A stretch of DNA of 64,000 nt from Saprospiraceae bacterium (lineage in GTDB: Bacteria > Bacteroidota > Bacteroidia > Chitinophagales > Saprospiraceae): assembly GCA_020629515.1 (NCBI GenBank), contig JAHDDE010000005.1:62001-126000 (forward strand). Reading direction: 5' to 3'. Positions 45,998 through 54,839 of this stretch are shown in pieces. Below the pieces are notes generated by a model, which saw only the letters and a program-made list of their open reading frames with translations, searched no databases and had not been told where the DNA came from. Positions within the stretch are counted from its first letter, which is position 1, and every line of letters begins with the position of its first letter. The translations under genes and the position numbers were made by a program.

Positions 45998-47071
45998 TTA
46001 TTTTATCCCCAAACCCTTAGATCTTTTCTCCCATATTTCTCTTGCTCGCACTTGCAAATCTGCTATATCATCAGTTTCATCAACTATTTCTAAGCCTAAT
46101 ATGGTTTCAAATAAATCCTCCATAGTTACAAGTCCTAATACAGATCCAAATTCGTCAACAACAATAGATAAATGCGCTTTTTCTTTCATCAATAAATTCT
46201 GAAGTTGCGTCAGCGGAGCATCCTGTTTTATAAACGTAGGTTTTCTCAACAGGCTATCGATGGCGTTGTTATCATTTCCATTGAGCAATTGCTCTAATAC
46301 GTCATCTTTGAGGAGTATTCCTTTTATATGTTCTTTATCCGCATCAAACACGGGTATTCTGGAATGACGCATAGGAAGATTATTATCATAAAACGTACGC
46401 AAGGTTATCCCTTCTTCTGAAGACATCATGACATTTCTCGGTGTCATGATACTTTTAACCGTGATACTGTCTAAGCGCAACAGATTTTTGATAGTTACAC
46501 TTTCTGTCTCTTTAAGGACACCACTCTCTTCTCCTACTTGCGTCATAGCACGAAAATCTGCTCGACTAAAAACGCTTTTATCTTTATCTGTCTTAAGATT
46601 CTTGGTAATCAACTGACTTATCCAAACAAAGGGAGCAAGAATAAACAGCAGCCCTTTTAAACTTTGAACTGTAAATGGCGTGAGTTGCTTCCAAAAATTA
46701 GCACCTAATGTCTTAGGTATGATCTCTGAAAGTATCAATATAGCTAAAGTCATCAAAGTTGCAATAATCGACTCCATTGAGATCTCAAATCCTCCAAATA
46801 GAGGTATCTTTCTGTCTCCAAAAATCTCGCCTGCTTGAACTCCAACACCTATCGCCCCAACGGTGTGGGCTATTGTGTTAAGTGTTAAAATTGCTGAAAG
46901 TGGTTTGTCAATATCATCTTTAAAACCCTTAAGTGCTTTTCCTACAGATGTACCTTGCTGTACTTGTCCATTAATATAGGAAGGCGTGATACTTAGCAAG
47001 ACTGCCTCCCAAATAGAACATAAAAAAGAAAATCCTATAGATAAAAGAAAAAATAGTATAAGTAGTGTCAT
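45998..47071 (-). CDS. CNNM/CorC-type membrane protein (DUF21 plus CBS domains)
   Basis: 357 aa. The N-terminal DUF21 domain has about four helices ('LNTIAHTVGAIGVG', 'SEIIPKTLGANFW'). Two CBS domains at about 205-320 follow ('IMTPRNVM', 'ILLKDDVLEQL', 'VVDEFGSVLGLVTMEDL'). The transporter-associated C-terminal domain of longer CorC proteins is absent. Family members move or regulate Mg2+ or other ions. Old 'hemolysin' labels are not supported. Confidence 0.9.
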   Translation of the reverse strand: MTLLILFFLLSIGFSFLCSIWEAVLLSITPSYINGQVQQGTSVGKALKGFKDDIDKPLSAILTLNTIAHTVGAIGVGVQAGEIFGDRKIPLFGGFEISMESIIATLMTLAILILSEIIPKTLGANFWKQLTPFTVQSLKGLLFILAPFVWISQLITKNLKTDKDKSVFSRADFRAMTQVGEESGVLKETESVTIKNLLRLDSITVKSIMTPRNVMMSSEEGITLRTFYDNNLPMRHSRIPVFDADKEHIKGILLKDDVLEQLLNGNDNNAIDSLLRKPTFIKQDAPLTQLQNLLMKEKAHLSIVVDEFGSVLGLVTMEDLFETILGLEIVDETDDIADLQVRAREIWEKRSKGLGIK

Positions 47072-47182
47072 ATGTTTTTCTGCCTTAGCAGTTATATTGT
47101 TTACAAAATTAAATTATTTACGGTTGTTGTAGATAACTATATATGGTTATAGTTACGACTGTAAGAACATAATAAAGTCTCG

Positions 47183-48175
47183 ATGCAACAATCATTTCCT
47201 CTAAATTATAAAGATTGTCCTTCTTTCTTTTCTAAAATCCGACATCCCTTAAGATTTCAGGGATGGAAAAAGCAAAAATCCTATTTTGAAGGTTGGTACT
47301 ATAAAGTAGTAGCTGTCGACCAAAATTTAGCATTTGCTGTCATACCTGGGATCTCAATAAAAAATGAAAATGACCAGCACGCATTTATTCAAGTTATTGA
47401 TGGTATAAGATGTAGGAGTGATTATTATAAGTACCCGATATCTGACTTTAAAGCGGCTATTGATAACCACTATATTGAAATTGGTCCAAATGTTTTCTCC
47501 GAAAAGGTAATGTCTCTTAACCTGCCAATGATAAAGGGAAATCTTACTTCTTCCTCGTGGCAAAAACTTCCATTTACATTAAAGCGGCCAGGAATCATGG
47601 GATGGTATTCATATATCCCAACGATGCAATGTAACCATGGTTTAGGGAGCTTTTTACACTATTGGTCAGGTGAAATAACAGTAGGTCCAAATAATTATAC
47701 ACTAAAACGAGCTCAAGGATATGTCGAAAAAGATTGGGGCAAATCATTCCCTAGGTCTTGGATCTGGACACAGTGCAATACGTTCGATTGTCAAGATGAG
47801 GTTTCAGTATTCGCCTCTGTGGCTCACATACCTTGGAAGAGCACTCACTTCATTGGATTCTTAGGGGCAATCTGGCATGCAGGAGAAATAGATATTTTTA
47901 GCACCTATACTGGTACTACAAGACATACCACATTAAATGATGATAATGTGGTGATCAGATTATCTAAAAAAGACAAAATTTTGGATCTCACCATCACTAA
48001 AGCACCAGGAGCGGACTTAATATCTCCACTATCTGGTGAAATGAGGGGAAAAGTAAACGAAAGTATTCAAGCAAAAATGTATATGAAATACCAAAGTGAT
48101 TCGAAATGTATAGAAGCTAATGGATCATATGCTGGCCTTGAAGTTGCTGGACCGGTTGAAGAACTTTTGACATAA
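47183..48175 (+). CDS. Tocopherol-cyclase-like protein
   Basis: 330 aa with no signal peptide. It shows 'SYFEGWYYKVV' near residue 34 and 'GYVEKDWGKSFPRSWIWTQCN' in the middle, hallmarks of the tocopherol cyclase/TocC-like family, plus 'GEMRGKVNESIQAKM' near the end. In plants and cyanobacteria this fold closes the chromanol ring of vitamin E. In heterotrophic bacteria the role is unproven. It overlaps nothing and lies 6 bases upstream of a cupin gene, so an operon is likely. Confidence 0.82.
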   Translation: MQQSFPLNYKDCPSFFSKIRHPLRFQGWKKQKSYFEGWYYKVVAVDQNLAFAVIPGISIKNENDQHAFIQVIDGIRCRSDYYKYPISDFKAAIDNHYIEIGPNVFSEKVMSLNLPMIKGNLTSSSWQKLPFTLKRPGIMGWYSYIPTMQCNHGLGSFLHYWSGEITVGPNNYTLKRAQGYVEKDWGKSFPRSWIWTQCNTFDCQDEVSVFASVAHIPWKSTHFIGFLGAIWHAGEIDIFSTYTGTTRHTTLNDDNVVIRLSKKDKILDLTITKAPGADLISPLSGEMRGKVNESIQAKMYMKYQSDSKCIEANGSYAGLEVAGPVEELLT

Positions 48176-48181
48176 TATAAT

Positions 48182-48550
48182 ATGAACATAAAATTCGAAA
48201 CTAAGCAAGAAAATGAATATTACATTGATGAGGGTTGCCACATCATTGAAATAATGAATACGGTTGAAAACCCAGACATATCTATCAGTCAGGCAAGAGT
48301 AGAACCTTTTCAATCTACAGAGCTTCATTCACTTAAACATACATTTGAATATTATTACATCTTAAAGGGAGAAGCGACCGTGCAAGTAGGCAATAATGAA
48401 TATGAAGTAAAAAAAGGAGATCTCGTCAAAATTGATATACTTCAACCTCAAAGGATCTCTAATCATCTATCTACTGACTTACTATTTTTATGCATATGTA
48501 CCCCAAGATTTAAACACGACAACTATATCTCTGAGAAACCAAGAGAATAA
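48182..48550 (+). CDS. Single-domain cupin protein
   Basis: 122 aa. Beta-barrel cupin pattern with metal-ligand residues in 'LHSLKHTFEYYYILKGEATV' and 'VKKGDLVKIDILQPQRISN'. Likely a small metal-binding enzyme or ligand-binding protein; substrate unknown. Only 6 bases follow the tocopherol-cyclase-like gene. Confidence 0.8.
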   Translation: MNIKFETKQENEYYIDEGCHIIEIMNTVENPDISISQARVEPFQSTELHSLKHTFEYYYILKGEATVQVGNNEYEVKKGDLVKIDILQPQRISNHLSTDLLFLCICTPRFKHDNYISEKPRE

Positions 48551-48575
48551 TATAAATTTGAACTATAATTCTGAT

Positions 48576-48920
48576 ATGAAAAAAATAGCCCTCGCCTTAA
48601 TTATTGCATTCATTTTTACTTTGTCGAGCTGTGATACTAAGCCTAAAGCAAGCCCAGGATGTGATGAATATCTTAAGATAGCCGGAGAATATAAAAGTGC
48701 AACAAGAGATGGTATTATGACAGTGGCTGGAATTGAATCGGGCACAGTCGACTTTAGTGGTGTGGGGTACAATGATATGACTTGTAGCTATCAAATTGAA
48801 GATTGTCGAAATGGTCAGGCAACCATGAATTGTAATGGTGCTGTGGTCAAAACAAATCTTACGGTCCTCTCGGATGACATCATCACGATAGATGGCGAAA
48901 AATATCGTAGAATCCAATAA
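48576..48920 (+). CDS. Small lipoprotein of unknown function
   Basis: 114 aa from the ATG at 48576; the longer frame in the track overlaps the cupin and is not the true start. A signal peptide ends in 'FTLSSCDTK', with Cys the lipidation site. The mature part has four more cysteines and a small beta-rich pattern ('GTVDFSGVGYNDMTCSYQIEDC' region). No family recognised. It lies 25 bases after the cupin gene and 5 bases before the stop of the opposing flavin reductase. Confidence 0.75.
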   Translation: MKKIALALIIAFIFTLSSCDTKPKASPGCDEYLKIAGEYKSATRDGIMTVAGIESGTVDFSGVGYNDMTCSYQIEDCRNGQATMNCNGAVVKTNLTVLSDDIITIDGEKYRRIQ

Positions 48921-48925
48921 TAGAT

Positions 48926-49573
48926 TTATTCCTTCAATAAATTTTGCGAAGGTTGCCCCACCCTTGCATATGGATATTGGGCTATTCTTTGAGGACTATA
49001 ATAAGTATTTAGCCCAGATATCGCTGCAGTATTAGATTTTTCAAGGTTAATTATCCCGCTTTCCTCTATAGCTTCTGCAGAGACCATAAGATGTTGTATC
49101 GATCCAACCATCATGATGGTCCCATTAATCTCAATTGGGATCTCCTGCTCAAATTTCATCATCATTTTTACTGGACTTCCTTTTACGAATGGAGCTGAAA
49201 ATCCATCTATAAATTCCTCTTTAAAACGACACAATTCAAATTCAGAATGACTCGAAGGAAATTTGGCAGAAGTATAATGTGCCATAGCCGTATGTTGAGT
49301 ATCCACATGATTGATCGTATAGTATCCAGAAGACATTATATTGTCATAAGTATGTCGTTCGACAGTTCTCGGTCTCATTATAAAACCTAAGATTGCTGGA
49401 TCAGATCCCAAATGTACTACAGAGCTAAAAATGGCTAAATTAGAGGTACCCTCTTCACTAATTGAACCAATTAAATTAGCCGACTTATACCCCGAAACTG
49501 AATTGATTAAGTTCAATCGATAAATCTTTTCTAAATCAGATATTGATTTCCTGCTAAACGATTGGTAGTCCAT
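48926..49573 (-). CDS. Flavin reductase-like (FMN-binding split barrel) protein
   Basis: 215 aa. 'SANLIGSISEEGTSNLAIFSSVVHLGSDPAILGFIMRPR' region and 'GYYTINHV' match the flavin reductase/DIM6 family. It binds FMN; in this neighbourhood it may supply reduced flavin or act on a small molecule. It is the last gene of the photolyase cluster, 11 bases after the Lacal_2735 gene. Confidence 0.87.
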   Translation of the reverse strand: MDYQSFSRKSISDLEKIYRLNLINSVSGYKSANLIGSISEEGTSNLAIFSSVVHLGSDPAILGFIMRPRTVERHTYDNIMSSGYYTINHVDTQHTAMAHYTSAKFPSSHSEFELCRFKEEFIDGFSAPFVKGSPVKMMMKFEQEIPIEINGTIMMVGSIQHLMVSAEAIEESGIINLEKSNTAAISGLNTYYSPQRIAQYPYARVGQPSQNLLKE

Positions 49574-49584
49574 CTTTTAAAATT

Positions 49585-49749
49585 TTATTTCAAATTTTCG
49601 ATCTTCTTTGCTATTTCCTCGGCCTCAGCGTATTTCGCATCAGCAGCTTTTCTATCAGTTTTGGACAATACGAATGCGTCATTCATTAATTGTTCGTATT
49701 GCGTTCTTAATTTTTCTATCGGATCTTTTTTCTTAAATAGTCCAAACAT
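49585..49749 (-). CDS. Lacal_2735 family small protein
   Basis: 54 aa, below the ORF-track limit. The minus strand reads 'MFGLFKKKDPIEKLRTQYEQ', followed by 'DRKAADAKYAEAEEIAKKIE'. This matches the short, charged, helical Lacal_2735 family of Bacteroidota, found near photolyase-type genes. Function unknown. It lies 14 bases after the SDR stop and 11 bases before the flavin reductase start, so it is inside the operon. The plus-strand frame at 49562 is its shadow. Confidence 0.85.
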   Translation of the reverse strand: MFGLFKKKDPIEKLRTQYEQLMNDAFVLSKTDRKAADAKYAEAEEIAKKIENLK

Positions 49750-49763
49750 TCCTATCGTTTTAT

Positions 49764-50447
49764 TTAATTTCTTACAATTGACATACCAGCATCAACGCCT
49801 ATAATTTGACCAGTTATTGATCTCGCTTTATCACTGATCAAATAAGCAGCCATGTTAGCTACCTCATCTCCATCAAGTATTCGTTTTAGAGGATGGCGAT
49901 CTTTCATTTTTTCTCGCATAGTATCATTTCTCAATAGATTAGCTGCAAGAGGTGTATCTGTGATCGTTGGTGCAATGGCATTTACCCTAATAGTTGGAGC
50001 AAATTCGGCCGCCATAGATCTTACCATACCTTCTACAGCACCCTTTGCTGCGGCGACAGAAGTATGAAACGGCATACCTTGACTTACTGCTACCGTACTA
50101 AAAAGCACCACAGAAGGATTCACCCCTTTCTTAAGTATTCTATGATACTTTTTTATCGTCTTAAATGCTCCTACTACATTAATTTCAAAATCTTGACGAA
50201 GCACCTCTTCTTTTAAGCTACCGATTGGCTTTAGCACAATAGATCCCGGACAGTATACGATACTATCGACCTGATCAATATCCGGTAGTTCATCTTGAGT
50301 GATATCTAACTCAAATTGAGATAAATTAGGATGACTTACATCTGACGGCGTTCTACTAATATTGATACAATGATTTTCATTAATCAGTTCTTTAAGTAGT
50401 GCTTTACCAATTCCATGACTACCTCCTATTATTAAAACCTTTCTCAT
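49764..50447 (-). CDS. Short-chain dehydrogenase/reductase with altered active site
   Basis: 227 aa. Nucleotide-binding motif 'GGSHGIGKAL', NNAG-like region 'VYCPGSIV', and C-terminal 'VNAIAPTITDTPLAANLL' and 'GQIIGVDAGMS'. The catalytic YxxxK is 'VAAAK', with Val where Tyr should be. The substrate is unknown. The start overlaps the stop of the TIGR03643 gene by one base. I recall this gene type next to photolyases in other Bacteroidota and Proteobacteria. Confidence 0.88.
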   Translation of the reverse strand: MRKVLIIGGSHGIGKALLKELINENHCINISRTPSDVSHPNLSQFELDITQDELPDIDQVDSIVYCPGSIVLKPIGSLKEEVLRQDFEINVVGAFKTIKKYHRILKKGVNPSVVLFSTVAVSQGMPFHTSVAAAKGAVEGMVRSMAAEFAPTIRVNAIAPTITDTPLAANLLRNDTMREKMKDRHPLKRILDGDEVANMAAYLISDKARSITGQIIGVDAGMSIVRN

Positions 50448-50713
50448 TATCTTTTTGATATTTTGTTATTAGAAATAGATTTCTGACGAGAACATTTGAA
50501 CCTACCTTGTTCAAACTCACGTCGAGATGCATGTTTAGTATTTCTTCCTTGCACGCGTGCTCTCCATAATTTGAATGACGATCGCTTCAAATTGTTTCGC
50601 ATTAGCTCGATAACTTCTTTTTCAGATATCCCAAATTGGTATTTGATACTATCAAAAGTGGTCCTATCCTCCCACGCCATTTCAATAATTCTATCGATAT
50701 CTCTTTGCTCCAT
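50447..50713 (-). CDS. DUF2805 / TIGR03643 family protein
   Basis: 88 aa. 'DRIIEMAWEDRTTFDSIKYQFGISEKEVIELMR' region with 'KLWRARVQGRNTKH' is the TIGR03643 (DUF2805) signature. It looks like a small helix-turn-helix-type protein ('TFDSIKYQFGISEKEVIELMR' fits helix-turn-helix). The family occurs with photolyase/cryptochrome genes, and a role in that light-response module is likely but unproven. It lies 5 bases after the photolyase stop. Confidence 0.88.
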   Translation of the reverse strand: MEQRDIDRIIEMAWEDRTTFDSIKYQFGISEKEVIELMRNNLKRSSFKLWRARVQGRNTKHASRREFEQGRFKCSRQKSISNNKISKR

Positions 50714-50718
50714 AACTA

Positions 50719-52212
50719 TTAAGTCTCTACCCTTTTTTCTACTGAACCTTCTATAGTGTGTTTTTCTATAATGCGTTTTGCCTCGATCATGGCATATTCA
50801 CTTTTCTTGATTTCGCTCAATTTTTGTCGTGCGGCCCTACTTGCCAAAGCTTCGTCGACTATCGGTTTAGGATAACTTGTCCCTATATGAAAATTATACA
50901 TCGCAGATTCCATTGGAGTAATATTCCATGGTTCATGAATTAGATGATTAGGTAAAGAAGCCAATTCTGGCACCCAAAATCTTATAAATTCACCATCTGG
51001 ATCATGGTCTTTTGATTGTTTGATAGGGTTGTAAACTCGCATTGTATTAATACCCGTTTCGCCTGCCTGCATTTGTATCTGAGGATAATGAATGCCTGGT
51101 TCAAAATCTAAAAACATCTTGGCTAAGTGCTTAGACGCTAACTGCCATGGTTGCCATAAATGATGGCAAAAGAAAGAGATTAGCATAGCTCTCATCCGAA
51201 AATTTAAGTACCCAGTTGTTCTAACACATCGCATGCATGCGTCTACCAGCGGATATCCTGTTTTACCCTCTTCCCACGCAGCAATCTTTTCTTGATCGAC
51301 TTCTTTTTTTAATTGATGGTATGCCTTGTTGATAGAGTCAAATTCCATATTGCTCTCCATTTCGAACTTTTGTATAAAATGACAATGCCATCTCAGTCTG
51401 GATAAAAACGCTTTAATTGATCTTTTATCTCCGTTAATATTTGACAACTCATTTGAAGCCGCTTGATATACCTGTCTTATGGATAAGTTTCCCCATGCTA
51501 AATGAGGAGAAAGACGACTACAATTTATTCTGCTTTTCGTCGGTGATGAGATGTGATAAATATATCGGTTCAGCTTAGTCTTTATAAATTCGTCTAAGGT
51601 TCTATGACCTTGGGATTCACCACCTTTTTGGTATTGCTTATTATTTCCAATTCTCCAATAGTGATCAAAGCAAATTGTAATTTGCTCCAAGTTTTTCTGT
51701 GGAAGCCAATTGATTTGATTCAAATCATACTGATGCATTGGGCTATTGACATATTCATACCATTTATTAACCCAACCACTCCTATTCTTTAATCCACGAA
51801 TTACACCATTAGATTGAAATTCTTTCCAATCAATCCCCATTAATTTACACCAGTATGTAGTCTCCTTGTCTCTTCCATAGGTTATACTTAATCCAGTCTC
51901 TTGATAAGATAGAAGTGTATCTATTTGTATCTGACTTTGTAGACAACTGAGCGCATCTATAATATCTCCTTGAGTGATTAGTAGCTTCGTGCCATAAGCA
52001 TCTAATTGGTAGTTGAGATCTTGTAAACTTTCGTAAATAAACTGAAAATGTCGATCAGAATAATGATCATCATTAAACGTGATTGGTTCAAAGTTGTACC
52101 ACAATATTGTAGGCAATAATGAATTACTACAATATTCTAAAGCGGCATGATCCAATAGCCTTAGATCTCTCTTTAACCAGACCACATTATACTTTTCTTT
52201 ATTGTCTATCAC
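50719..52212 (-). CDS. Cryptochrome/photolyase-family FAD protein
   Basis: 497 aa, GTG start. N-terminal Rossmann photolyase domain ('[19 protein letters not shown]'), C-terminal FAD-binding helical domain with '[16 protein letters not shown]', '[28 protein letters not shown]' region and '[21 protein letters not shown]' region. It either repairs UV photoproducts or is a light receptor; the class cannot be fixed by eye. It is first in a five-gene same-strand cluster. Confidence 0.9.
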   Translation of the reverse strand: MIDNKEKYNVVWLKRDLRLLDHAALEYCSNSLLPTILWYNFEPITFNDDHYSDRHFQFIYESLQDLNYQLDAYGTKLLITQGDIIDALSCLQSQIQIDTLLSYQETGLSITYGRDKETTYWCKLMGIDWKEFQSNGVIRGLKNRSGWVNKWYEYVNSPMHQYDLNQINWLPQKNLEQITICFDHYWRIGNNKQYQKGGESQGHRTLDEFIKTKLNRYIYHISSPTKSRINCSRLSPHLAWGNLSIRQVYQAASNELSNINGDKRSIKAFLSRLRWHCHFIQKFEMESNMEFDSINKAYHQLKKEVDQEKIAAWEEGKTGYPLVDACMRCVRTTGYLNFRMRAMLISFFCHHLWQPWQLASKHLAKMFLDFEPGIHYPQIQMQAGETGINTMRVYNPIKQSKDHDPDGEFIRFWVPELASLPNHLIHEPWNITPMESAMYNFHIGTSYPKPIVDEALASRAARQKLSEIKKSEYAMIEAKRIIEKHTIEGSVEKRVET

Positions 52213-52253
52213 GACAAAAGAAACATAGAGAGTCTAATGCGGTTCAATAAATG

Positions 52254-52300
52254 AGGAATAAAAATTAAGAGTGGGCCAATAAATCTTTATTAACCCACTC
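52254..52300 (-). terminator. Rho-independent terminator after the T9SS type A protein gene
   Basis: On the minus strand 'GAGTGGGTTAATAAA' pairs with 'TTTATTGGCCCACTC' (two G-T pairs) around a minimal loop, followed by 'TTAATTTTTATT'. It separates this gene from the photolyase cluster. Confidence 0.75.
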
Positions 52301-52351
52301 AGAATTCGGTCATCTAACCGAATACCAATTGATCACTTATATCTTAGTTTA

Positions 52352-53170
52352 TTATTCTGCTACGATGATTTGTTCTGCGTAATTATAATCGGCAGAAAAA
52401 ACATAAAAGACATATGTACCTGGATTAAAATTCGAAACGTCAACTATACTTTTTCCCGCTTCTAAATTCATTTCACTTACTATGGCACCGTTAATATTGA
52501 TAATCTGAAGGATAGCATCATCATATGGTTGAGTCACTCCTACATACTCTTTTGATGGATTAGGTCCAAATTGAATATCAATCTCATTTTTAAATATTTC
52601 ATTTTTCTCAACGACTTTTTCAAAATTGACCAAGTCAAAGACGTTTTTAGCCGCAATTTTATTTGGACTCAACCACTCTGCTACCTCCACAAATGCCGTG
52701 GCATAGACATCCGTAACTTGAGGTACAGCCCATGCCAAATGTGCATATGATTTATTATTTTTTACTTTAAATTTTACCTGATGTATAGTGCGCCATTCAG
52801 TAGATATCAGATCACCTCCATTCGTTGAATCATTCAAATTGATGGTCATGTTGATAAAAGCCATATTTTCCTCAAAAGGTAGTTTTGCTGTATCTGGCTT
52901 TCCTGAGCCGATCGACTCTTCGGTATGGTGTAAAGAATATCTATCTGGAGATAGGTTCGAACTTACCGCTATAAGTTCCATTTGACTATAATCATAAAAG
53001 GCTCTCAAATTATGACCAGCCAAGCTGAAGTCATATGTGCTAGCCCTCATTTGTATATCTATAAATAGGAAATCTCCATCCTGATGACTGTCTACAAATC
53101 TCAACTCTACGTCGTGAGCTTTTAAACTTGCAGTGAAGATCATAAATAAAAGAAACAGTAGATTCTTCAT
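52352..53170 (-). CDS. Secreted protein with T9SS type A sorting domain
   Basis: 272 aa from the ATG giving 'MKNLLFLLFMIFTASLKA'; the track start is 32 codons too far upstream. The signal peptide is followed by a ~170-residue cohesin/Ig-like region of unknown role and a C-terminal tail with 'FGPNPSKEYVGV', 'LQIININGAIV' and 'FNPGTYVFYV', a type A Por secretion tail. It should be exported by T9SS and anchored to the surface or released. Single gene with its own terminator. Confidence 0.88.
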   Translation of the reverse strand: MKNLLFLLFMIFTASLKAHDVELRFVDSHQDGDFLFIDIQMRASTYDFSLAGHNLRAFYDYSQMELIAVSSNLSPDRYSLHHTEESIGSGKPDTAKLPFEENMAFINMTINLNDSTNGGDLISTEWRTIHQVKFKVKNNKSYAHLAWAVPQVTDVYATAFVEVAEWLSPNKIAAKNVFDLVNFEKVVEKNEIFKNEIDIQFGPNPSKEYVGVTQPYDDAILQIININGAIVSEMNLEAGKSIVDVSNFNPGTYVFYVFSADYNYAEQIIVAE

Positions 53171-53438
53171 AATTCGTTTTCTAAGGGTTATTTGGGTGGT
53201 TATTGTAGTTCGAATGTAGAATGAATTAGAAAGCAAAGCTTGAAATTGACATATAATTAATGACAATTATCTTACAAAAATCTCGATTTTATCCATTAAG
53301 AGACCCAATTACATCCCATTTAGACCTTTGTTGTGTCATCTATTTTACATTTAAGAAATTCACGGTAACAATGCAAATTCAATATTTGTAGTCGTTTTGT
53401 AGTATACATTATGCGCAGATCGACTCCTTCATTTAGCG

Positions 53439-53446
53439 TAACTTTG
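53439..53446 (+). promoter_or_regulatory. Bacteroidota-type -7 promoter element candidate for trmN6
   Basis: 'TAACTTTG' matches TAnnTTTG, 16 bases before the GTG start, implying a very short 5' leader. No convincing -33 element was found. Confidence 0.35.
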
Positions 53447-53461
53447 CGCAAAATTTGATAA

Positions 53462-54178
53462 GTGGCGGAATTATTCTCATTCAAACAATTCAAAATAAGC
53501 CAGGACAACTGCACGATGAAGATCGGTACAGATGGTGTGCTACTGGGGGCATGGGCCAAAATTGATAGTGCCAAACATATATTGGACATAGGAGCAGGTA
53601 CCGGTGTCATTGCGCTAATGGCTGCACAGAAAAATGACCAAGCCAACATAGTTGGAATTGAAATAGATGAGGCTTCAGCAAAAGAAGCGACCAATAATGC
53701 AACAAACTCTCCTTGGAACAGTCGAGTCAAAATATTGAACACCTCATTACAAGATTTTGTCAAGCACCATAATGATAAATTTGACCACATATTGAGTAAC
53801 CCCCCCTTTTTCACTGGAGGAACCCTTTCCTCCAGTCAAGACAAAACCAGTGTGAGGCACACTGTTAAGTTAAGTCATAGTGATTTACTTAGAGCCACGC
53901 AATCGCTTTTGTCTAATGAGGGTCGCTTTTCAGTTATCTTACCCCATATTGAAGGGTTAAGATTTATTGAGATGGCCAAGTCATATAATCTATATCCCAT
54001 CAGACAATGCGATGTCTACCCAGATCAGACCAAAAAATTAGAGCGGTTGTTAATTACATTTTGTAAAAAAGAGAGTAGCGATGTTATCCCTGAGGTACTT
54101 TATATCAGAGATAGCCCATCTTCAGAATTTAGCGAAGATTATAAATTTTTAACTAAGGACTTTTATCTAAATTTTTAA
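53462..54178 (+). CDS. trmN6: tRNA1(Val) (adenine(37)-N6)-methyltransferase-like protein
   Basis: 238 aa, GTG start. SAM-binding motif 'LDIGAGTGVIALMAA' at about 41-55 and N6-adenine methyltransferase motif 'NPPFF' at about 113-117, with 'GTDGVLLGAW' near the N-terminus as in YfiC/TrmN6. It would methylate A37 of tRNA-Val. The large opposing frame at 53320-53814 is a shadow. Confidence 0.88.
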   Translation: MAELFSFKQFKISQDNCTMKIGTDGVLLGAWAKIDSAKHILDIGAGTGVIALMAAQKNDQANIVGIEIDEASAKEATNNATNSPWNSRVKILNTSLQDFVKHHNDKFDHILSNPPFFTGGTLSSSQDKTSVRHTVKLSHSDLLRATQSLLSNEGRFSVILPHIEGLRFIEMAKSYNLYPIRQCDVYPDQTKKLERLLITFCKKESSDVIPEVLYIRDSPSSEFSEDYKFLTKDFYLNF

Positions 54179-54204
54179 GATCAGAATACTACTTTTGACA
54201 TTAG

Positions 54205-54834
54205 ATGTTAGAATTAGTCTTAGCAACAGCTGCTGCAATATTCAGTATTGTCAATCCACTTGGTGCTATACCACTGTATCTTTCATTGACTTCTGATTAT
54301 GACTACTCCCATCGTCGATCCACCTCCATACAGATCAGTGTTTATACCATATCTATTCTTTTAGTCTTTTTTTGGTTAGGTATTTACTTGCTCAATTTTT
54401 TTGGTATCGATATCAATGCTCTACGTATCGCAGGGGGCTTAATATTACTTAACTCTGGATATGGGCTGATGTCTGGCAGCATGGAAACAAGTCGGGCTGT
54501 AGGAAAGAAAATCAAGGAAGAAGCAGAACACAAAGAAGATATCTCCTTCACCCCAATGGCAATGCCCATGTTGGCTGGCCCTGGTTCAATTTCTTTTTTG
54601 ATTACTCAATTTGCAGAAAACGAAAACTGGGAAAATCGAGTTGCCATTAGTGCCGCCATATTACTGATTGGATTGATCATTTTTCTTGTTCTTCATTATT
54701 CTACTCTTTTTTATAAGATGTTAGGTCGTGGCGGTCTGCGAGCTCTATCCAGAATCATGGGTTTCTTAGTGATGGCTATAGGTATGCAGTATATCATTAC
54801 AGGAGTTGTCAAGTTAGTAGAGATCATCAATTAA
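54205..54834 (+). CDS. MarC-family integral membrane protein
   Basis: 209 aa with six hydrophobic helices, 'IFSIVNPLGAIPLYLSLT' near the start and 'MAMPMLAGPGSISFLI' in the middle, both MarC hallmarks. Function of the family is not established (old claims of multidrug resistance were not upheld). It follows trmN6 by 26 bases and precedes the quinone oxidoreductase by 5 bases. Confidence 0.9.
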   Translation: MLELVLATAAAIFSIVNPLGAIPLYLSLTSDYDYSHRRSTSIQISVYTISILLVFFWLGIYLLNFFGIDINALRIAGGLILLNSGYGLMSGSMETSRAVGKKIKEEAEHKEDISFTPMAMPMLAGPGSISFLITQFAENENWENRVAISAAILLIGLIIFLVLHYSTLFYKMLGRGGLRALSRIMGFLVMAIGMQYIITGVVKLVEIIN

Positions 54835-54839
54835 TCTGT

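Noticed and set aside
48432-48575. N-terminal extension of the small lipoprotein ORF into the cupin gene
   Set aside because: The ATG at 48576 begins a proper lipoprotein signal; the extension only overlaps the cupin out of frame.
49562-49804. 80-aa plus-strand ORF
   Set aside because: Antisense to the Lacal_2735 gene and the flanking operon junctions.
53320-53814. 164-aa minus-strand ORF opposite the start of trmN6
   Set aside because: It lies antisense to clear methyltransferase motifs (LDIGAGTG, NPPFF), and its own sequence shows no family pattern.
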